A stretch of DNA of 64,000 nt from Oleiphilus messinensis (lineage in GTDB: Bacteria > Pseudomonadota > Gammaproteobacteria > Pseudomonadales > Oleiphilaceae). The position numbers were made by a program, and so were the translations under genes. The stretch is from assembly GCF_002162375.1 (NCBI RefSeq), contig NZ_CP021425.1:1547501-1611500 (forward strand). Direction: 5' to 3'. The notes under the pieces were generated by a model. That model was not told where the DNA came from. It was given only the letters and a program-made list of their open reading frames with translations, and searched no databases. Below are positions 1 through 9,429 of this stretch, in pieces. Position 1 is the stretch's first letter; each line of letters begins with the position of its first letter.

Positions 1-180
1 TATGGCAAGCGATATCGTTTGTCGGAAGAAAACTCGCGTATGGAATTGCTCACGGAGTCTTCTACATCTTCGGATATTGTTATTCAGCAGTACTTCCGTC
101 GATTCTGCCATGAGCTTGATCCACAACTGGTTGAAGAGCTGGTTATGCGCGGTATTGTCAAGCCGGGCGCGACTCACTGA
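1..180 (+). CDS. C-terminal 59 residues of an unidentified protein (5' end outside window)
   Basis: Frame 1 is open from the first base to a TGA at 178-180, giving an acidic, helix-prone tail (YGKRYRLSEENSRMELL to VKPGATH). It overlaps the convergent DUF2489 gene by seven bases, a normal tail-to-tail arrangement. A longer open frame in register 2 over the same bases is a shadow, because it runs antisense through the DUF2489 gene. I do not recognise the family from this tail. Confidence 0.55.
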   Translation, partial: YGKRYRLSEENSRMELLTESSTSSDIVIQQYFRRFCHELDPQLVEELVMRGIVKPGATH

Positions 181-674
181 TTACGCTCGAGCGAAGATGT
201 TAAATGCCCTGACTGCTGGATGTGCTCCAGCAGTGCTCTGGCTGCAGTTTCAATCGCTTCCTGATGTTCATGTTCAATGGCATAGCGTTGTTTATCCAGT
301 TTCCAGCGGAAACGCTTATCCATTTCGTTTCTTGCCCCGTGTGTAGGCATATGCTCGGTTAATTCATAAACCTGATTGAATATTTCAAAGCGAGCATCCT
401 GATGAAGGTCGGGTTGCACCGCGTCCAGTAATACCTTGATTCGAATACAGCCTTCTGCCAAATCAACCTGCTGTGCATCAATACAGCGCGCGATAATCTG
501 GATACTTTGCCAGGTTTCGGACTTCTGCTGGATATGTTTCTCCAGTACTTGAGCCTGCTGGGCCTGTACTTGACGGATTTTCCGGTATTGTTGCCGAATG
601 GTGAGCGCGAGAACAATGGATAATAGAATGCCTAACAAGCTGAGTAACCAGTATTCGCTTGATGTTAATGCCAA
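174..674 (-). CDS. DUF2489 family membrane-anchored protein
   Basis: The 166-residue protein has one N-terminal membrane segment (about residues 8-26, WLLSLLGILLSIVLALTI), then a charged helical region and a soluble domain. The architecture and the motif region around CIDAQQVDLAEGCIRI fit DUF2489, a gammaproteobacterial family without assigned function. The start is a TTG preceded by a strong ribosome site (GCGAGGAG, about seven bases upstream), so a non-ATG start is likely real. The soluble part should face the cytoplasm if the N-terminus is a signal anchor (inference). It follows the chemotaxis receptor on the same strand, separated by a hairpin. Confidence 0.8.
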   Translation of the reverse strand: MALTSSEYWLLSLLGILLSIVLALTIRQQYRKIRQVQAQQAQVLEKHIQQKSETWQSIQIIARCIDAQQVDLAEGCIRIKVLLDAVQPDLHQDARFEIFNQVYELTEHMPTHGARNEMDKRFRWKLDKQRYAIEHEHQEAIETAARALLEHIQQSGHLTSSLERNQ

Positions 675-722
675 AAGTGTGCTCCTCGCTGAAAAAATCT
701 GTCAGGAGCGAATTGTAACGGT

Positions 723-756
723 AACGTTGGTGTGATGCCAATTTCACACCAACGTT
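723..756 (-). terminator. Perfect 13-bp hairpin between the MCP gene and the DUF2489 gene
   Basis: AACGTTGGTGTGA (723-735) pairs perfectly with TCACACCAACGTT (744-756) across an 8-base loop. It lies just downstream of the minus-strand receptor gene. A T-run follows only on the plus strand, so it is a hairpin of terminator shape rather than a textbook terminator for the minus strand. Confidence 0.5.
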
Positions 757-780
757 TTTGGACGGGGCGCGGGCACGGTG

Positions 781-2406
781 TCAGGCGTTAAATCGTGCAA
801 CCAGGGCTTTGGCTTGTTCTGCCATCGTCGCGACATCTTTGGCAATCAAACGTGTGTTCTGAGCACTGTTCGCCGTGCTTTCTACGATCTCAACCACTGA
901 ATGAATATTTCGGGTGATATCGTCTGAGGCGTGAGTTTGTTCTTCCACCGCGGTGGCCACCTGTGTATTGATATCATTAATCTGTCCAATGTAGCTTGAG
1001 ATACTATCCAGTTTGGATGAGGCGGTATTAAATAGTTCGGCACTTTGACCGGTATGTTCCCGACTGGTAGACATGACCCTGACGGTATCACTTGCACCGG
1101 ACTGGACATTGACGATGATTTCTTCAATTTCTTCTGTGGATTCCTGGGTTTTACTGGCGAGACTCCGTACTTCATCGGCGACAACGGCAAAACCTCGCCC
1201 TTGTTCTCCTGCTCGGGCAGCCTCTATGGCGGCATTGAGGGCCAATAAATTCGTTTGTTCAGCGATGCCTCGAATAACACTCAGGACGGTGCCAACATTG
1301 TTGGTGTCTGTAGCGAGTTTCTGCACAGTCGAGGCGGTATCTTCTACTTGCTCGGCCAGTTTACTGATCGCGCTTTGTGCCTGACGCATATTGTGTACTG
1401 CATCTGATGTCGCTGTTGTGGCATCAGTCGCCAGAGTCGCGGCGGATTGAGCATGGCTCGCGACTTCTTGGGCGGTATGGGTCATTTCCTGCATCGCTGT
1501 CGCGATTTGATCCGTGCTCTGGTGTGCGAGGTCAACCGATCTTTGTACATCTCCTGATGACGAGGTGAGCCGGTTCGAGATTTCATTTAAATTGTTATAG
1601 TTTCCTTCCATTTGGCTCACAATCGCTTGCAGGAAATCCCTTAATCGTCGAGCGGCACTTGCCAGCTGGCCCAGTTCGTCCTGCCGGTCGATATCGATAG
1701 TCGATTTTAGATTGCCGTGACTTTGCTCTTCGATGATTCTGGCCAGTCGTCGACTTGGCAGAATGAATGAACGTCGAATAAAAAAGAGTGCAACTATTCC
1801 GAACGCCGCAATGGATATGAATAAGAGGATGAATGACCAGAGCGCAGCGGTATGGACTGTCTTGCCGATCTGCTCTGTTGTATTGGCTGCCCTCTCTGCC
1901 AAGAGCTCTGCAGCGGTTTCGAGCAGTTTTGAGGGCTCCCGATCAATGCCCTGAACGGCTTGATCGCCTTGCTTCGGATCAAAGTTACTTTTTTTGAAAC
2001 TGTCCAGGCCCGCTCTGTAAGCGGCCCCCATTTTCCGGTGTGATTCGAGGAATCTGGAGGTGGTATCCCTGGCTTGAGGGAAATCCAGGTTACTTAGTAG
2101 TGTTTGTCCCTGGTTTTGAATTTGTTGTTCTTTTTCCTGAAAGCGATTCCAGTACTTGTCCAGATCCTGACTTTTGTAGCCCCGGAGTAAGACATTCTTC
2201 CACTCCTGTACCTGCACTTTAAAGTCGTACAGCATGGCGGAAATTGCTCGTTCGTTGGCGATTTCCTGATGCACCAAGCGATCAAACTGCGTAAATCCAC
2301 GCTCCGTTTTGCTGTAGTAATAGGTTGCCGCTGCAGCAACACCCAAGCTTCCGAGGACGATGATTAACACCATTCGGTTCATTAGACTTTTTTCGAGCCA
2401 ATTCAT
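781..2406 (-). CDS. Methyl-accepting chemotaxis protein
   Basis: This 541-residue transducer has a short cytoplasmic N-terminus, membrane segment 1 (about 11-30), a roughly 155-residue periplasmic helical sensor (4HB-like), membrane segment 2 (about 187-210), a HAMP linker (about 211-263) and a long cytoplasmic signalling domain. The hairpin tip that contacts CheA/CheW is visible as [20 protein letters not shown] followed by [15 protein letters not shown]. Adaptation segments lie on both sides. The C-terminus (LVARFNA) has no CheR/CheB-tethering pentapeptide. The ligand cannot be told from the sequence. No che genes are adjacent, so it is an orphan receptor serving an array encoded elsewhere. 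Confidence 0.95.
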   Translation of the reverse strand: MNWLEKSLMNRMVLIIVLGSLGVAAAATYYYSKTERGFTQFDRLVHQEIANERAISAMLYDFKVQVQEWKNVLLRGYKSQDLDKYWNRFQEKEQQIQNQGQTLLSNLDFPQARDTTSRFLESHRKMGAAYRAGLDSFKKSNFDPKQGDQAVQGIDREPSKLLETAAELLAERAANTTEQIGKTVHTAALWSFILLFISIAAFGIVALFFIRRSFILPSRRLARIIEEQSHGNLKSTIDIDRQDELGQLASAARRLRDFLQAIVSQMEGNYNNLNEISNRLTSSSGDVQRSVDLAHQSTDQIATAMQEMTHTAQEVASHAQSAATLATDATTATSDAVHNMRQAQSAISKLAEQVEDTASTVQKLATDTNNVGTVLSVIRGIAEQTNLLALNAAIEAARAGEQGRGFAVVADEVRSLASKTQESTEEIEEIIVNVQSGASDTVRVMSTSREHTGQSAELFNTASSKLDSISSYIGQINDINTQVATAVEEQTHASDDITRNIHSVVEIVESTANSAQNTRLIAKDVATMAEQAKALVARFNA

Positions 2407-2497
2407 AACGCCACCATTCTTTATTTGCCGGCTTTTTAACCAGTATAGTTTTAAAAATGATGGGGTGTTTAAAAAATGTCCAGAAGTGCGCCTCTGA

Positions 2498-3112
2498 TTA
2501 CATTGATCTGGAAAACAGTAGCATCAGGTTATTTGCAGGCATGCTTTGTGTGTCGATGCAATGTAGGCCCTGGTCAACAAAGAGATCAATCACCGCCGAT
2601 CTGTTTTTCAAGCCCGCTTCAGGGTTAAAGCTTTTAATCCAGTTATCCAGCTGCTGATTGCCCACGCTTGTGAATGAGTTGTTTTCATTGAAAGGCCCAT
2701 ACACGGCAAATTTACCATGTCCCGGCAGGGTTTTACTGGCACCTCGAACCATATTCTCGACCAGTGGCCAACTGACAAAGTGAATGGTGTTGGCGGTGAA
2801 CAGATAATCCATTTGAGTGGTATGGCCGAACCACTGTGACAGGTCCAGTTCGATCGGTGCAAGCAGGTTGCCCAGCCCGGCTTCTGCTACCCAGGCACGG
2901 GTACCGTCAATCGTTTCGGGTATCTCGCTGGGTTGCCAGAGTAGATGTTGCAAGGTTTGACAAATGTGGACGCTGTGTTGGCCTGTTCCCGAGCCAATTT
3001 CCAATACGTTCCCGGGCGCGGCAAACCAGCGACTCAATATATCTAAAATCGGTTGTTTGTTTCGTTCACAGGCTTCACTAAAAGGTTTGTGCATCTTGGT
3101 GCTCACTGTCAT
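2498..3112 (-). CDS. DUF938 family class I SAM-dependent methyltransferase
   Basis: The 204-residue protein has a Rossmann methyltransferase fold. The SAM-binding glycine motif is [14 protein letters not shown] near residues 36-49, and the DUF938 signature [12 protein letters not shown] is near the N-terminus. Its substrate is unknown. The ORF begins inside the 3' end of rtcR (35-base overlap, different frame), which suggests translational coupling. An internal ATG at 3094 ([12 protein letters not shown]) fits the family's usual start about as well as the one given. It may belong to the RtcR transcription unit rather than being an RtcR target (inference). Confidence 0.85.
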   Translation of the reverse strand: MTVSTKMHKPFSEACERNKQPILDILSRWFAAPGNVLEIGSGTGQHSVHICQTLQHLLWQPSEIPETIDGTRAWVAEAGLGNLLAPIELDLSQWFGHTTQMDYLFTANTIHFVSWPLVENMVRGASKTLPGHGKFAVYGPFNENNSFTSVGNQQLDNWIKSFNPEAGLKNRSAVIDLFVDQGLHCIDTQSMPANNLMLLFSRSM

Positions 3113-4859
3113 GTAGTTGATCGAAGCTTAGGCCATGTTTTTCCAGCATGGTGATAACGCGTGCACCATCGTTCGTTTTTTTTCGCTTGAGCCGAGACTT
3201 GTTATAGAGTTTACGCCCGGCTTCTGCTGCACTATGACTTTCCAGGCACGCCATTATTGTCGTGCTCAGTTCAATTTGTTCCATCAAATCCAGTAACTCG
3301 ATCTGACTTTGCGGAAGATAGTTGGTCAGAATGGCGACCGCAGGGGAGAACTGGGCAGAGGAGAGCTGGGCAGAGGTGAGCGCTTTGGGGGCACGCGAAA
3401 ATGCGCTTTTTTCGGATTCAGGTTGCAGCAGATCATCCCCCCACAGATAACGTAGGGTCTGAATTTCACCATTGACCAGATTGTCGTCGATCTCTCCGCT
3501 CTCTGCCAGTGTTGCCATACGTGTGATACTGGCATTAAGATCGCGGAAGTTCCCCGTCCAGCTGGCATCTTCGGACAGGGCAAACTGTAGGTAGCGTGCT
3601 TTTGCCGAACGGCTGAATCGAACCCGAATACCCTGTCCGGCTTCAAAATGTTTTAGCTCATAGTCTATGTTCGGTTCAATGTCTTCCCGCCGTTCCGCGA
3701 GACCGGGCAGGCGATAGGTCCACAGGTTGATTCGGGCAAACAGGTCTTCCCGGAATCGCCCCTCTTTGACTTCGATTCGCAGGTCTCTGTTGGTACCGGC
3801 GATGAGTTGAAAGTCACTTTCTTCTTCCTTGTCTGCACCCAGTGGAAAAAATCGTTTTTCCTCAATGGCTCTGAGCAGCATGGCTTGCTCATCCAGACCC
3901 AATTCGCCGATCTCATCCAGAAAGAGCAAGCCCCTGTCCGCGCGTCGTAACAGGCCATCCCGTTTGTCAACGGCACCGGTAAATGCGCCCTTTTTGTGGC
4001 CAAACAATGTACTCATTGCGTTGTCGCCGCGTAACGTGGCGCAGTTGATTTCAACAAAGCTGCCCTTCAAATCAAGGCGACGGCGTTTCAATTCATAGAT
4101 TCTCGATGCGAGCCAGGATTTTCCTGCACCGGTCTGCCCCATAATCAGCATAGGGGCTTTGGAGCGGATCGCGACCTGCTCGATTTGAGTGATGAGCTTG
4201 TTAAAGGCGTTGTTGCGTGTCTGGATGCCGTGCTTCAGGTAATCCGTGTTGTTGCGTTTCGCTTTTCGGAATATATCGGCAATTGCCCTTGGCGCGTTAT
4301 CAAGGTCGATAACTTCAAGGCGGCTGTTTGCTTTATTGTTTGAACCTGCACTGTTTTTTGGATTTGGACTACTGTTTGGGCTTGGACTAGAGTTTGCTGA
4401 CCGGTCAGGGGCGCTTTGCAATAATTTTCCCGGGAAATATCGGGCACCCACCGAGAGAAAAACAGAAGCTTGCTGGATGTGTGAACCGGTTGTCAGGTGA
4501 AAAAAGTAGCTTTCCTCCTCGACATTAAACGGGTAGGCCGCGATGAATTTGTAGAGTATCGGGAACACGGTATTAATGTCCCAGGGCGAGTCAAAATTCA
4601 GCTCCTTGAGCTCCAGCTCCACCGTGCTGGAGAGTATTCGACAGTCTTCAACAATGGTGTCAAGCAGGTCTCTTTCATTCGCGTTGTAGAGCAGAACCAA
4701 TCGCGATACAGGGAAGGTTTTGGGGTGCTGTAAAATGGACAGAGTCGGTCGCCAGCGCTCCCAGCGCTTGTCGAACTTCCCCCGACGTTTGGATACCGCA
4801 TCGAGCTGGGTACCGAGAAATCCAAACACAACATTGTTGCCTGAGTCCTGTGCATTCAT
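3078..4859 (-). CDS. rtcR: RtcR, sigma-54-dependent regulator of RNA repair genes
   Basis: The 593-residue protein has an N-terminal CARF-type sensor (about 1-150), with the family motif HLTTGSHIQQASVFL. An AAA+ sigma-54 activation domain follows: Walker A GQTGAGKS at 241-248, GAFTGA at 291-296, Walker B LLFLDE at 311-316. A C-terminal DNA-binding region ends it. RtcR normally senses RNA ends and activates rtcBA (RNA ligase and cyclase) with RNA polymerase sigma-54. No rtcB or rtcA is in the window, so it is an orphan here. It is longer than the usual roughly 530 residues. Two low-complexity inserts account for this: a Ser/Asn/Pro linker at about 151-180 and a repeated SSAQ stretch before the C-terminal domain. 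Confidence 0.92.
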   Translation of the reverse strand: MNAQDSGNNVVFGFLGTQLDAVSKRRGKFDKRWERWRPTLSILQHPKTFPVSRLVLLYNANERDLLDTIVEDCRILSSTVELELKELNFDSPWDINTVFPILYKFIAAYPFNVEEESYFFHLTTGSHIQQASVFLSVGARYFPGKLLQSAPDRSANSSPSPNSSPNPKNSAGSNNKANSRLEVIDLDNAPRAIADIFRKAKRNNTDYLKHGIQTRNNAFNKLITQIEQVAIRSKAPMLIMGQTGAGKSWLASRIYELKRRRLDLKGSFVEINCATLRGDNAMSTLFGHKKGAFTGAVDKRDGLLRRADRGLLFLDEIGELGLDEQAMLLRAIEEKRFFPLGADKEEESDFQLIAGTNRDLRIEVKEGRFREDLFARINLWTYRLPGLAERREDIEPNIDYELKHFEAGQGIRVRFSRSAKARYLQFALSEDASWTGNFRDLNASITRMATLAESGEIDDNLVNGEIQTLRYLWGDDLLQPESEKSAFSRAPKALTSAQLSSAQFSPAVAILTNYLPQSQIELLDLMEQIELSTTIMACLESHSAAEAGRKLYNKSRLKRKKTNDGARVITMLEKHGLSFDQLHDSEHQDAQTF

Positions 4860-4885
4860 GACGCCCGCTGTCCATCCCCATTGGT

Positions 4886-5335
4886 CTAGTCTTGCGCAAA
4901 AGAATACACTGTTTTAACGCTGGATTCATTGTTCAGGTCGAGAACATAGCCAATCGCCTCTGGATGGTTGAGCACAAATTCAATTACCGCTACATCATCT
5001 GCCAACACCAGCGGGACTGGGCCATTCCCGCTGAATAGTGAGGCTGCCCGGTAGCGGGCAAGCTTTTGTGGATTAATATGTAATAAATTACGGTAAAAAG
5101 AGTGGTATACCCCCTGGCTCGGATTCTGGTCAATAATCAAAGCCTCCTGTTCGGTGAACGGAAACAGGGTTGTTTTGCCCAAAAAAAGTTTGCGAACCTG
5201 GCGTTCGGACAGCGAATTGACCGGGTTGCTTGGATTCACAATCACAGAAATCTCGGCATTTGCGACAGAGATCGAGGTCAGCCCTGCAATGACGGCTGTT
5301 ATCATCAGTCGGATGATCGATGTGGGGATTGTCAA
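4886..5335 (-). CDS. Small PstS-like periplasmic binding protein
   Basis: The 149-residue precursor has a signal peptide (about 1-27, cut near VANA-EIS). A half-sized type 2 periplasmic-binding fold follows. The motif VNPSNPVNSLSERQVRKLFLGK is typical of short proteins annotated as phosphate ABC transporter substrate-binding. It lacks the length of a full PstS and no pst permease is adjacent, so a transport role is doubtful. It is divergent from the hybrid kinase at 5507, so a sensory partnership is more likely (inference). The start is TTG at 5335. An in-frame ATG at 5305 is possible but has no ribosome site. Confidence 0.75.
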   Translation of the reverse strand: MTIPTSIIRLMITAVIAGLTSISVANAEISVIVNPSNPVNSLSERQVRKLFLGKTTLFPFTEQEALIIDQNPSQGVYHSFYRNLLHINPQKLARYRAASLFSGNGPVPLVLADDVAVIEFVLNHPEAIGYVLDLNNESSVKTVYSFAQD

Positions 5336-5506
5336 CGTCTACACTCTTGTGGTTGGAGTGGAAAAAACAGCATGATCATATTATAGTCAGAGCTGGGCTT
5401 GTCGTCAGATTACGTCTTGTCGTCAAAACCGTGGGGGACGAAGTGTGCGTTATCACACCCCATCGTAGTTCCGTCTGTTCCATCCTCTTTACGTCGAGGT
5501 ATCAGG

Positions 5507-7339
5507 TTGCATTTGGATCAGAAACACAGAATCCGTCTCTACATTATGATGATAGCGCTTCTGGGCGGGCTGGGTTTTTTTATCTATCTCCTGTTCAATG
5601 TGCTCGTGGCGGCCCAGAATCGGGCGACCATCGAAGACTTGCTGGACCATAAATTTCCGGTCGTTGAAAACCTGTTGCAATTGAAAGAGCACGCTGAATT
5701 ATTCAAAGAATCATTGACCCATGCCATAAACCTGGAAAATCAATATCTTATTCAAGACTCGCTTGAATATGTATCTGACTTTCAATCAAACTTAAACCGG
5801 GTTCAAGCGAAACTGGTTGATAAAAAAGCAGAGTTGGATGAAATCGGACTCCATTTCCAGACTTATGTTTCTCAGGCAAAGGCCCTCGCGAATATACTGT
5901 CTTCAGCACCACAAAGTTATGCCGAATATCAGCAGAGCGCTGAGCAAATCAATGCAACTTTTGATCGTTTGATTGCTGAAATTGATGCCATACTCGATGT
6001 TCAGCAGGAAGCTTACCGTTTACAGCTTCACTTTATTCAGGAAGATATGGTGCAGGCCAATCGAATTGGCACGGTACTCGGGATTACGGTTCTGCTTGGC
6101 CTTTTCCTCTGGGCTTGGGTCATTTCCCGACAGGTGCTCAATGCAATCGGCAAAACAAACCGGTTGAAAGAGGCATTTCTCACCACAATCAGCCATGAAT
6201 TAAGAACGCCCATGAACGGCATTATGGGCAGCATTAACCTGTTAAAGAAAACGACCCCGTCACGGGAGCAGGAAGAATTGATTGATGCTGCATCACTGTC
6301 ATCTTTGGAAATGGTGCGTACAGTTGACGAAATCCTGACCTTTGTCGATTTTATTTCTGATAAACCCAAAATAACCTATAAATCCTTCAGTCTTGAAGAC
6401 ATGTTGTTTTACCCCCTTAAATTGATGTGTCGAGAGTGTGAAAAGAAGGGCCTGCTGTTTGAGTACGATTCAAGTCAATTCCATGGCATTGTCATAGAGT
6501 CTGATGAACAAAAAATCCTCCATGTGATTCGTCGTATCCTGGAAAATGCGCTCAAATTTACCCAGCGGGGCAGGATTAAATTTACGGTGCGCCACCAGTC
6601 GCTTTCGATGACGGATAAAACCGGTACGGTTTTTTTTGAGGTGGACGACAGTGGACCCGGTATTGATGAGGCGATGATTTATGACATTATGCAACCGTTC
6701 CAGCAGCTGGATAGCTCGTTTAGTCGAAAACACGGCGGGCTTGGAATCGGGCTTTCAATTTGCAAGTCAGTTGCCAAGAGTCTGGGGGGAGAATTATGGA
6801 TCGAGAACAAGGAAGAAGAGTTGGGAGTGAGGGTTCGGTTTTCATTTCCATGCAAGTTTGTGAAGATGCGTTCTTCGGCAGCACAAGTGCGCAGTCCTTC
6901 GAGCGTTCAAACCATCCCGAAACCGGCCATACCAGTAACCGTTCTGATTGTTGAAGATAACAAAGTGAATCAGATGGTCATTGAAAAAATGTTGAGAAGA
7001 ATGAAATACAATACCTTGATCGCGAATAATGGTGCAGAAGCCGTGGAGCAGGTCAAGCGACATGCCATTGGTTGTATTTTGATGGATTGTCAGATGCCGG
7101 TAATGGATGGTTTTGAAGCAACACGGCAGATCCGGCAGCTGGAGAAACCCAAGCGTGATGTGCCCATTATTGCTGTAACTGCCAATGCCCGTGAAAGTGA
7201 CAGGGACAAATGTTTGTCAGTAGGTATGGATTCGTTCATCAGCAAGCCCGTCGATTTTAAAGTAGTCGAAAAGTGCCTCCATGATTTTTTAACCATGGAA
7301 CGGGCCTGCCCTGATAAAACCAGACCTTTGTCGATTTAA
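5507..7339 (+). CDS. Hybrid sensor histidine kinase with C-terminal receiver
   Basis: I place the start at TTG 5507, just after a GAGGT ribosome site. The frame is open back to 5399, but those residues are low-complexity and unlikely to be translated. Numbering from 5507: membrane segment 1 (about 11-33), a roughly 145-residue periplasmic helical domain, membrane segment 2 (about 181-208), HisKA with phospho-acceptor His230 in SHELRTPMNG, HATPase motifs (ENALKFT, DDSGPGIDEAM, GGLGIGLSICKS), then a receiver with Asp527 in LMDCQMPVMDG. No DNA-binding output is present, so it must pass phosphate to a partner elsewhere. The divergent PstS-like gene is a candidate sensing partner. Confidence 0.9.
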   Translation: MHLDQKHRIRLYIMMIALLGGLGFFIYLLFNVLVAAQNRATIEDLLDHKFPVVENLLQLKEHAELFKESLTHAINLENQYLIQDSLEYVSDFQSNLNRVQAKLVDKKAELDEIGLHFQTYVSQAKALANILSSAPQSYAEYQQSAEQINATFDRLIAEIDAILDVQQEAYRLQLHFIQEDMVQANRIGTVLGITVLLGLFLWAWVISRQVLNAIGKTNRLKEAFLTTISHELRTPMNGIMGSINLLKKTTPSREQEELIDAASLSSLEMVRTVDEILTFVDFISDKPKITYKSFSLEDMLFYPLKLMCRECEKKGLLFEYDSSQFHGIVIESDEQKILHVIRRILENALKFTQRGRIKFTVRHQSLSMTDKTGTVFFEVDDSGPGIDEAMIYDIMQPFQQLDSSFSRKHGGLGIGLSICKSVAKSLGGELWIENKEEELGVRVRFSFPCKFVKMRSSAAQVRSPSSVQTIPKPAIPVTVLIVEDNKVNQMVIEKMLRRMKYNTLIANNGAEAVEQVKRHAIGCILMDCQMPVMDGFEATRQIRQLEKPKRDVPIIAVTANARESDRDKCLSVGMDSFISKPVDFKVVEKCLHDFLTMERACPDKTRPLSI

Positions 7340-7908
7340 CGGATGTAATTGTCTGTCTTTAATTTTGGGGGTGTATGGCTTTTATTAAAAGGTATCGAAC
7401 TCTTCTAAAAGTGTCATGATCATTTGTTAAGCGTGTAGATCCCACAAATGTGGCATTCTTGCTGCTGAATTTCAGTATCAGTAGCTCAAAAGCAGCCAAT
7501 TTTGGCTTGCCCGTTCGCCTTCCAAGCCATGAATTCACCATCATGCTATTGTTTTTGTATTATTTGCTGCAATTTTCTCTGCTTTTTTAGGGGTTGTTTA
7601 AAAGTTGGCACGGAATATGTATTATTTTAGTCGTCTCCATTTAAAGGCGTTTTCCTTTAATGAGTTTTTTGCCGGTATTTGCAAATACCTTGTGTTTAAC
7701 CTTTTCTACGAACGACAGTGTCTATGAAGATGATCAAGATTAATCAACGTAGCGAATTTGCCTGTGCGCAACACGTAAATTCGATTTCTATTGTTGATGT
7801 CCGTGATGATGCTTTCCCTGCAGTGCTGCATCACGACTGTTTTGTTCGATTTAGCGTGGTCCGCTGGATTTGCAAATCAAAAGCTGATTCCCTTTCGTAG
7901 CCTGGTTG

Positions 7909-7997
7909 CTTCGGAGGGAAGAGCCTTCCGAAGTTGACTTAGCCCCGAATTGGCGCAGAGAAAACCCGGCAGGCTCACAGGCTTACCGGGTTTTTTT
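7909..7997 (+). ncRNA. Candidate structured transcript end: two hairpins and a U-tract
   Basis: Hairpin 1 is a 10-bp stem (7909-7918 with 7924-7933, one G-U pair, loop AAGAG). Hairpin 2 is AAAACCCGG (7961-7969) pairing with CCGGGTTTT (7986-7994), directly followed by more T (7 T in 7991-7997). This is a good intrinsic terminator with no recognised gene before it, so a small RNA or the 3' end of the small ORF at 7718-7900 is possible. I recognise no riboswitch or sRNA family. Confidence 0.45.
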
Positions 7998-8174
7998 ATG
8001 TGCTTTTTATTTGGGCAGCATGATTAAAGTGTCGTGTGACATCTCGGAGTACATAACAAAGCATCAAAATGATTCATTATCATGGGGGTGTGGGGCAGTT
8101 TGAATCATCCTTCGTGATGTTTTGGATTGGTTTATTAATTTTGGAAAATTAACAACGAAGATAAGGAGAGAACG

Positions 8175-8225
8175 ATGGAATACGATTCTGATATCGACTA
8201 CGTCGCTGTTTTGTCTAACAACTAA
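8175..8225 (+). CDS. 16-residue mini-ORF with strong ribosome site
   Basis: AAGGAGAG (8163-8170) sits five bases before an ATG that opens MEYDSDIDYVAVLSNN, followed by TAA. The ribosome site is among the best in the window. The product is acidic, has two Asp-rich turns, and has no membrane segment, Cys or export signal. It could be a regulatory or precursor peptide, or chance. No known peptide family matches to my knowledge. Confidence 0.35.
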   Translation: MEYDSDIDYVAVLSNN

Positions 8226-8634
8226 TTGCCTGAGTCGCATTGGCACCGGGATTGCTCACAAGCAGTGAGTTCTATTGGAGTGATTGCATGACTCATCTTT
8301 TTTACTAACTTGCCCTGTTTGGTGTAATCGAGATCGTTTAACTCAGATACTCAACGGGGCATCCACCACTCCGGATATCAGGCTTACCTGAACTATTCAA
8401 TGTTTTGTATTCAAGGTTCTGGTAGAACTAGCCTGTCCAATTTACTGATTATTAAATAATCGACATTCAATCTATACTGTTGTATAAGAAATGCAATATT
8501 TCTCGTGTCTTATTGGTGATGTAGTCTTTTAAATACCTTAGTCCCCCTTTAACAAGGCCCGATTTTGCGCGCTTCACGAACTTGGCGAAAGCTTCTGATT
8601 AGCCGTGCAGGTCAGCCAGCGACGAGGATTGACG

Positions 8635-9195
8635 ATGAATACCCCAAGAATTTTGCGTGTAGACAAATCGGGGCATCCCATGGAGTGGCTCTTTCCACAT
8701 GAAGCCGCAACGCTGATTTGTAATGACCGTGTGGTCTGGTCGACCGGGATGCCGATTATGGAATTACGGGGCGGCAAAAATGCCACCGGAAACCAGTCCC
8801 GCTTGAGTTTGCCCGCCATTGTTGCCACTACCGGTTGTGACAAAAGTCATGCCGATATCCCTCCCCTGACGAACCGAATGTTGTTCCGCCGTGATGGTTG
8901 TATTTGCATGTACTGTGGTAAGCAGTTTGTCTTCGAAATGTTAAGTCGTGATCATATTATGCCTGCTTCCCGCGGTGGACGCGATGAATGGGGTAACGTG
9001 ATTACCAGTTGTAAACGATGCAACAGTTTCAAGAGTAACCGAACCCCTGAAGAAGCTGGAATGGCACTGCTGGCAATACCGTTTGTGCCGAGTCGACATG
9101 AGTATCTGTATCTGGCCAACAGACATATTCTCGCGGATCAAATGGACTTTTTAAAAGCCGGGTTCGGTACACAGATTTTACAGCGAATTCAGTAG
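8635..9195 (+). CDS. HNH endonuclease family protein
   Basis: The 186-residue protein starts at ATG 8635, behind a GAGGA ribosome site. An in-frame GTG at 8605 has no comparable site. The C-terminal half carries a zinc-finger HNH core: CMYCGKQF, then LSRDHIMPASRGG (the DH catalytic pair), then NVITSCKRCNSFKSN, so two CxxC pairs bracket the nuclease motif. The N-terminal half (about 1-75) is of the kind found in stand-alone HNH proteins of unknown role. It probably binds and cuts DNA, but its biological target is unknown. No restriction or phage partner genes are adjacent. Confidence 0.85.
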   Translation: MNTPRILRVDKSGHPMEWLFPHEAATLICNDRVVWSTGMPIMELRGGKNATGNQSRLSLPAIVATTGCDKSHADIPPLTNRMLFRRDGCICMYCGKQFVFEMLSRDHIMPASRGGRDEWGNVITSCKRCNSFKSNRTPEEAGMALLAIPFVPSRHEYLYLANRHILADQMDFLKAGFGTQILQRIQ

Positions 9196-9429
9196 CGCTT
9201 GTGGCGAGCTGTCTGGACTGTGTTTTCAGATGTTCCAGGTTTGTAGAGTGGGGCCTTTTTAAAAGAAGGAATCTCGCCCACAAAATTGAACTTGTGGCCA
9301 GCCAGACTATGATGATTGGAGAGCGTTGTCTACGGGATTCAGTTCCTGATACGTGCGATTTAAAAAAAATCCAATTGCGCGTTATACTGTGGCGCTTTAG
9401 CGCTCCGCAATTGCGGGGAAGAGCTCTGG

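Larger units (their letters stand above)
7340..8634. other. 1.3-kb gene-poor region
   Basis: No convincing long gene is seen. It contains a possible 58-60 codon ORF (GTG 7718 or ATG 7724 to 7900, no recognisable domain), a double hairpin with terminator (7909-7997), and a 16-codon ORF with a strong ribosome site (8175-8225). The stretch 8226-8634 is AT-rich and shows nothing I can name. Confidence 0.5.

Noticed and set aside
3326-3646. 106-residue ORF antisense-frame within rtcR with PLPSSPLPSSP repeats
   Set aside because: It is a shadow of the SSAQ-repeat coding stretch of rtcR in another frame.
7359-7544. 61-codon minus-strand ORF
   Set aside because: No ribosome site, no recognisable domain and ordinary composition for chance frames in this AT-rich gap.
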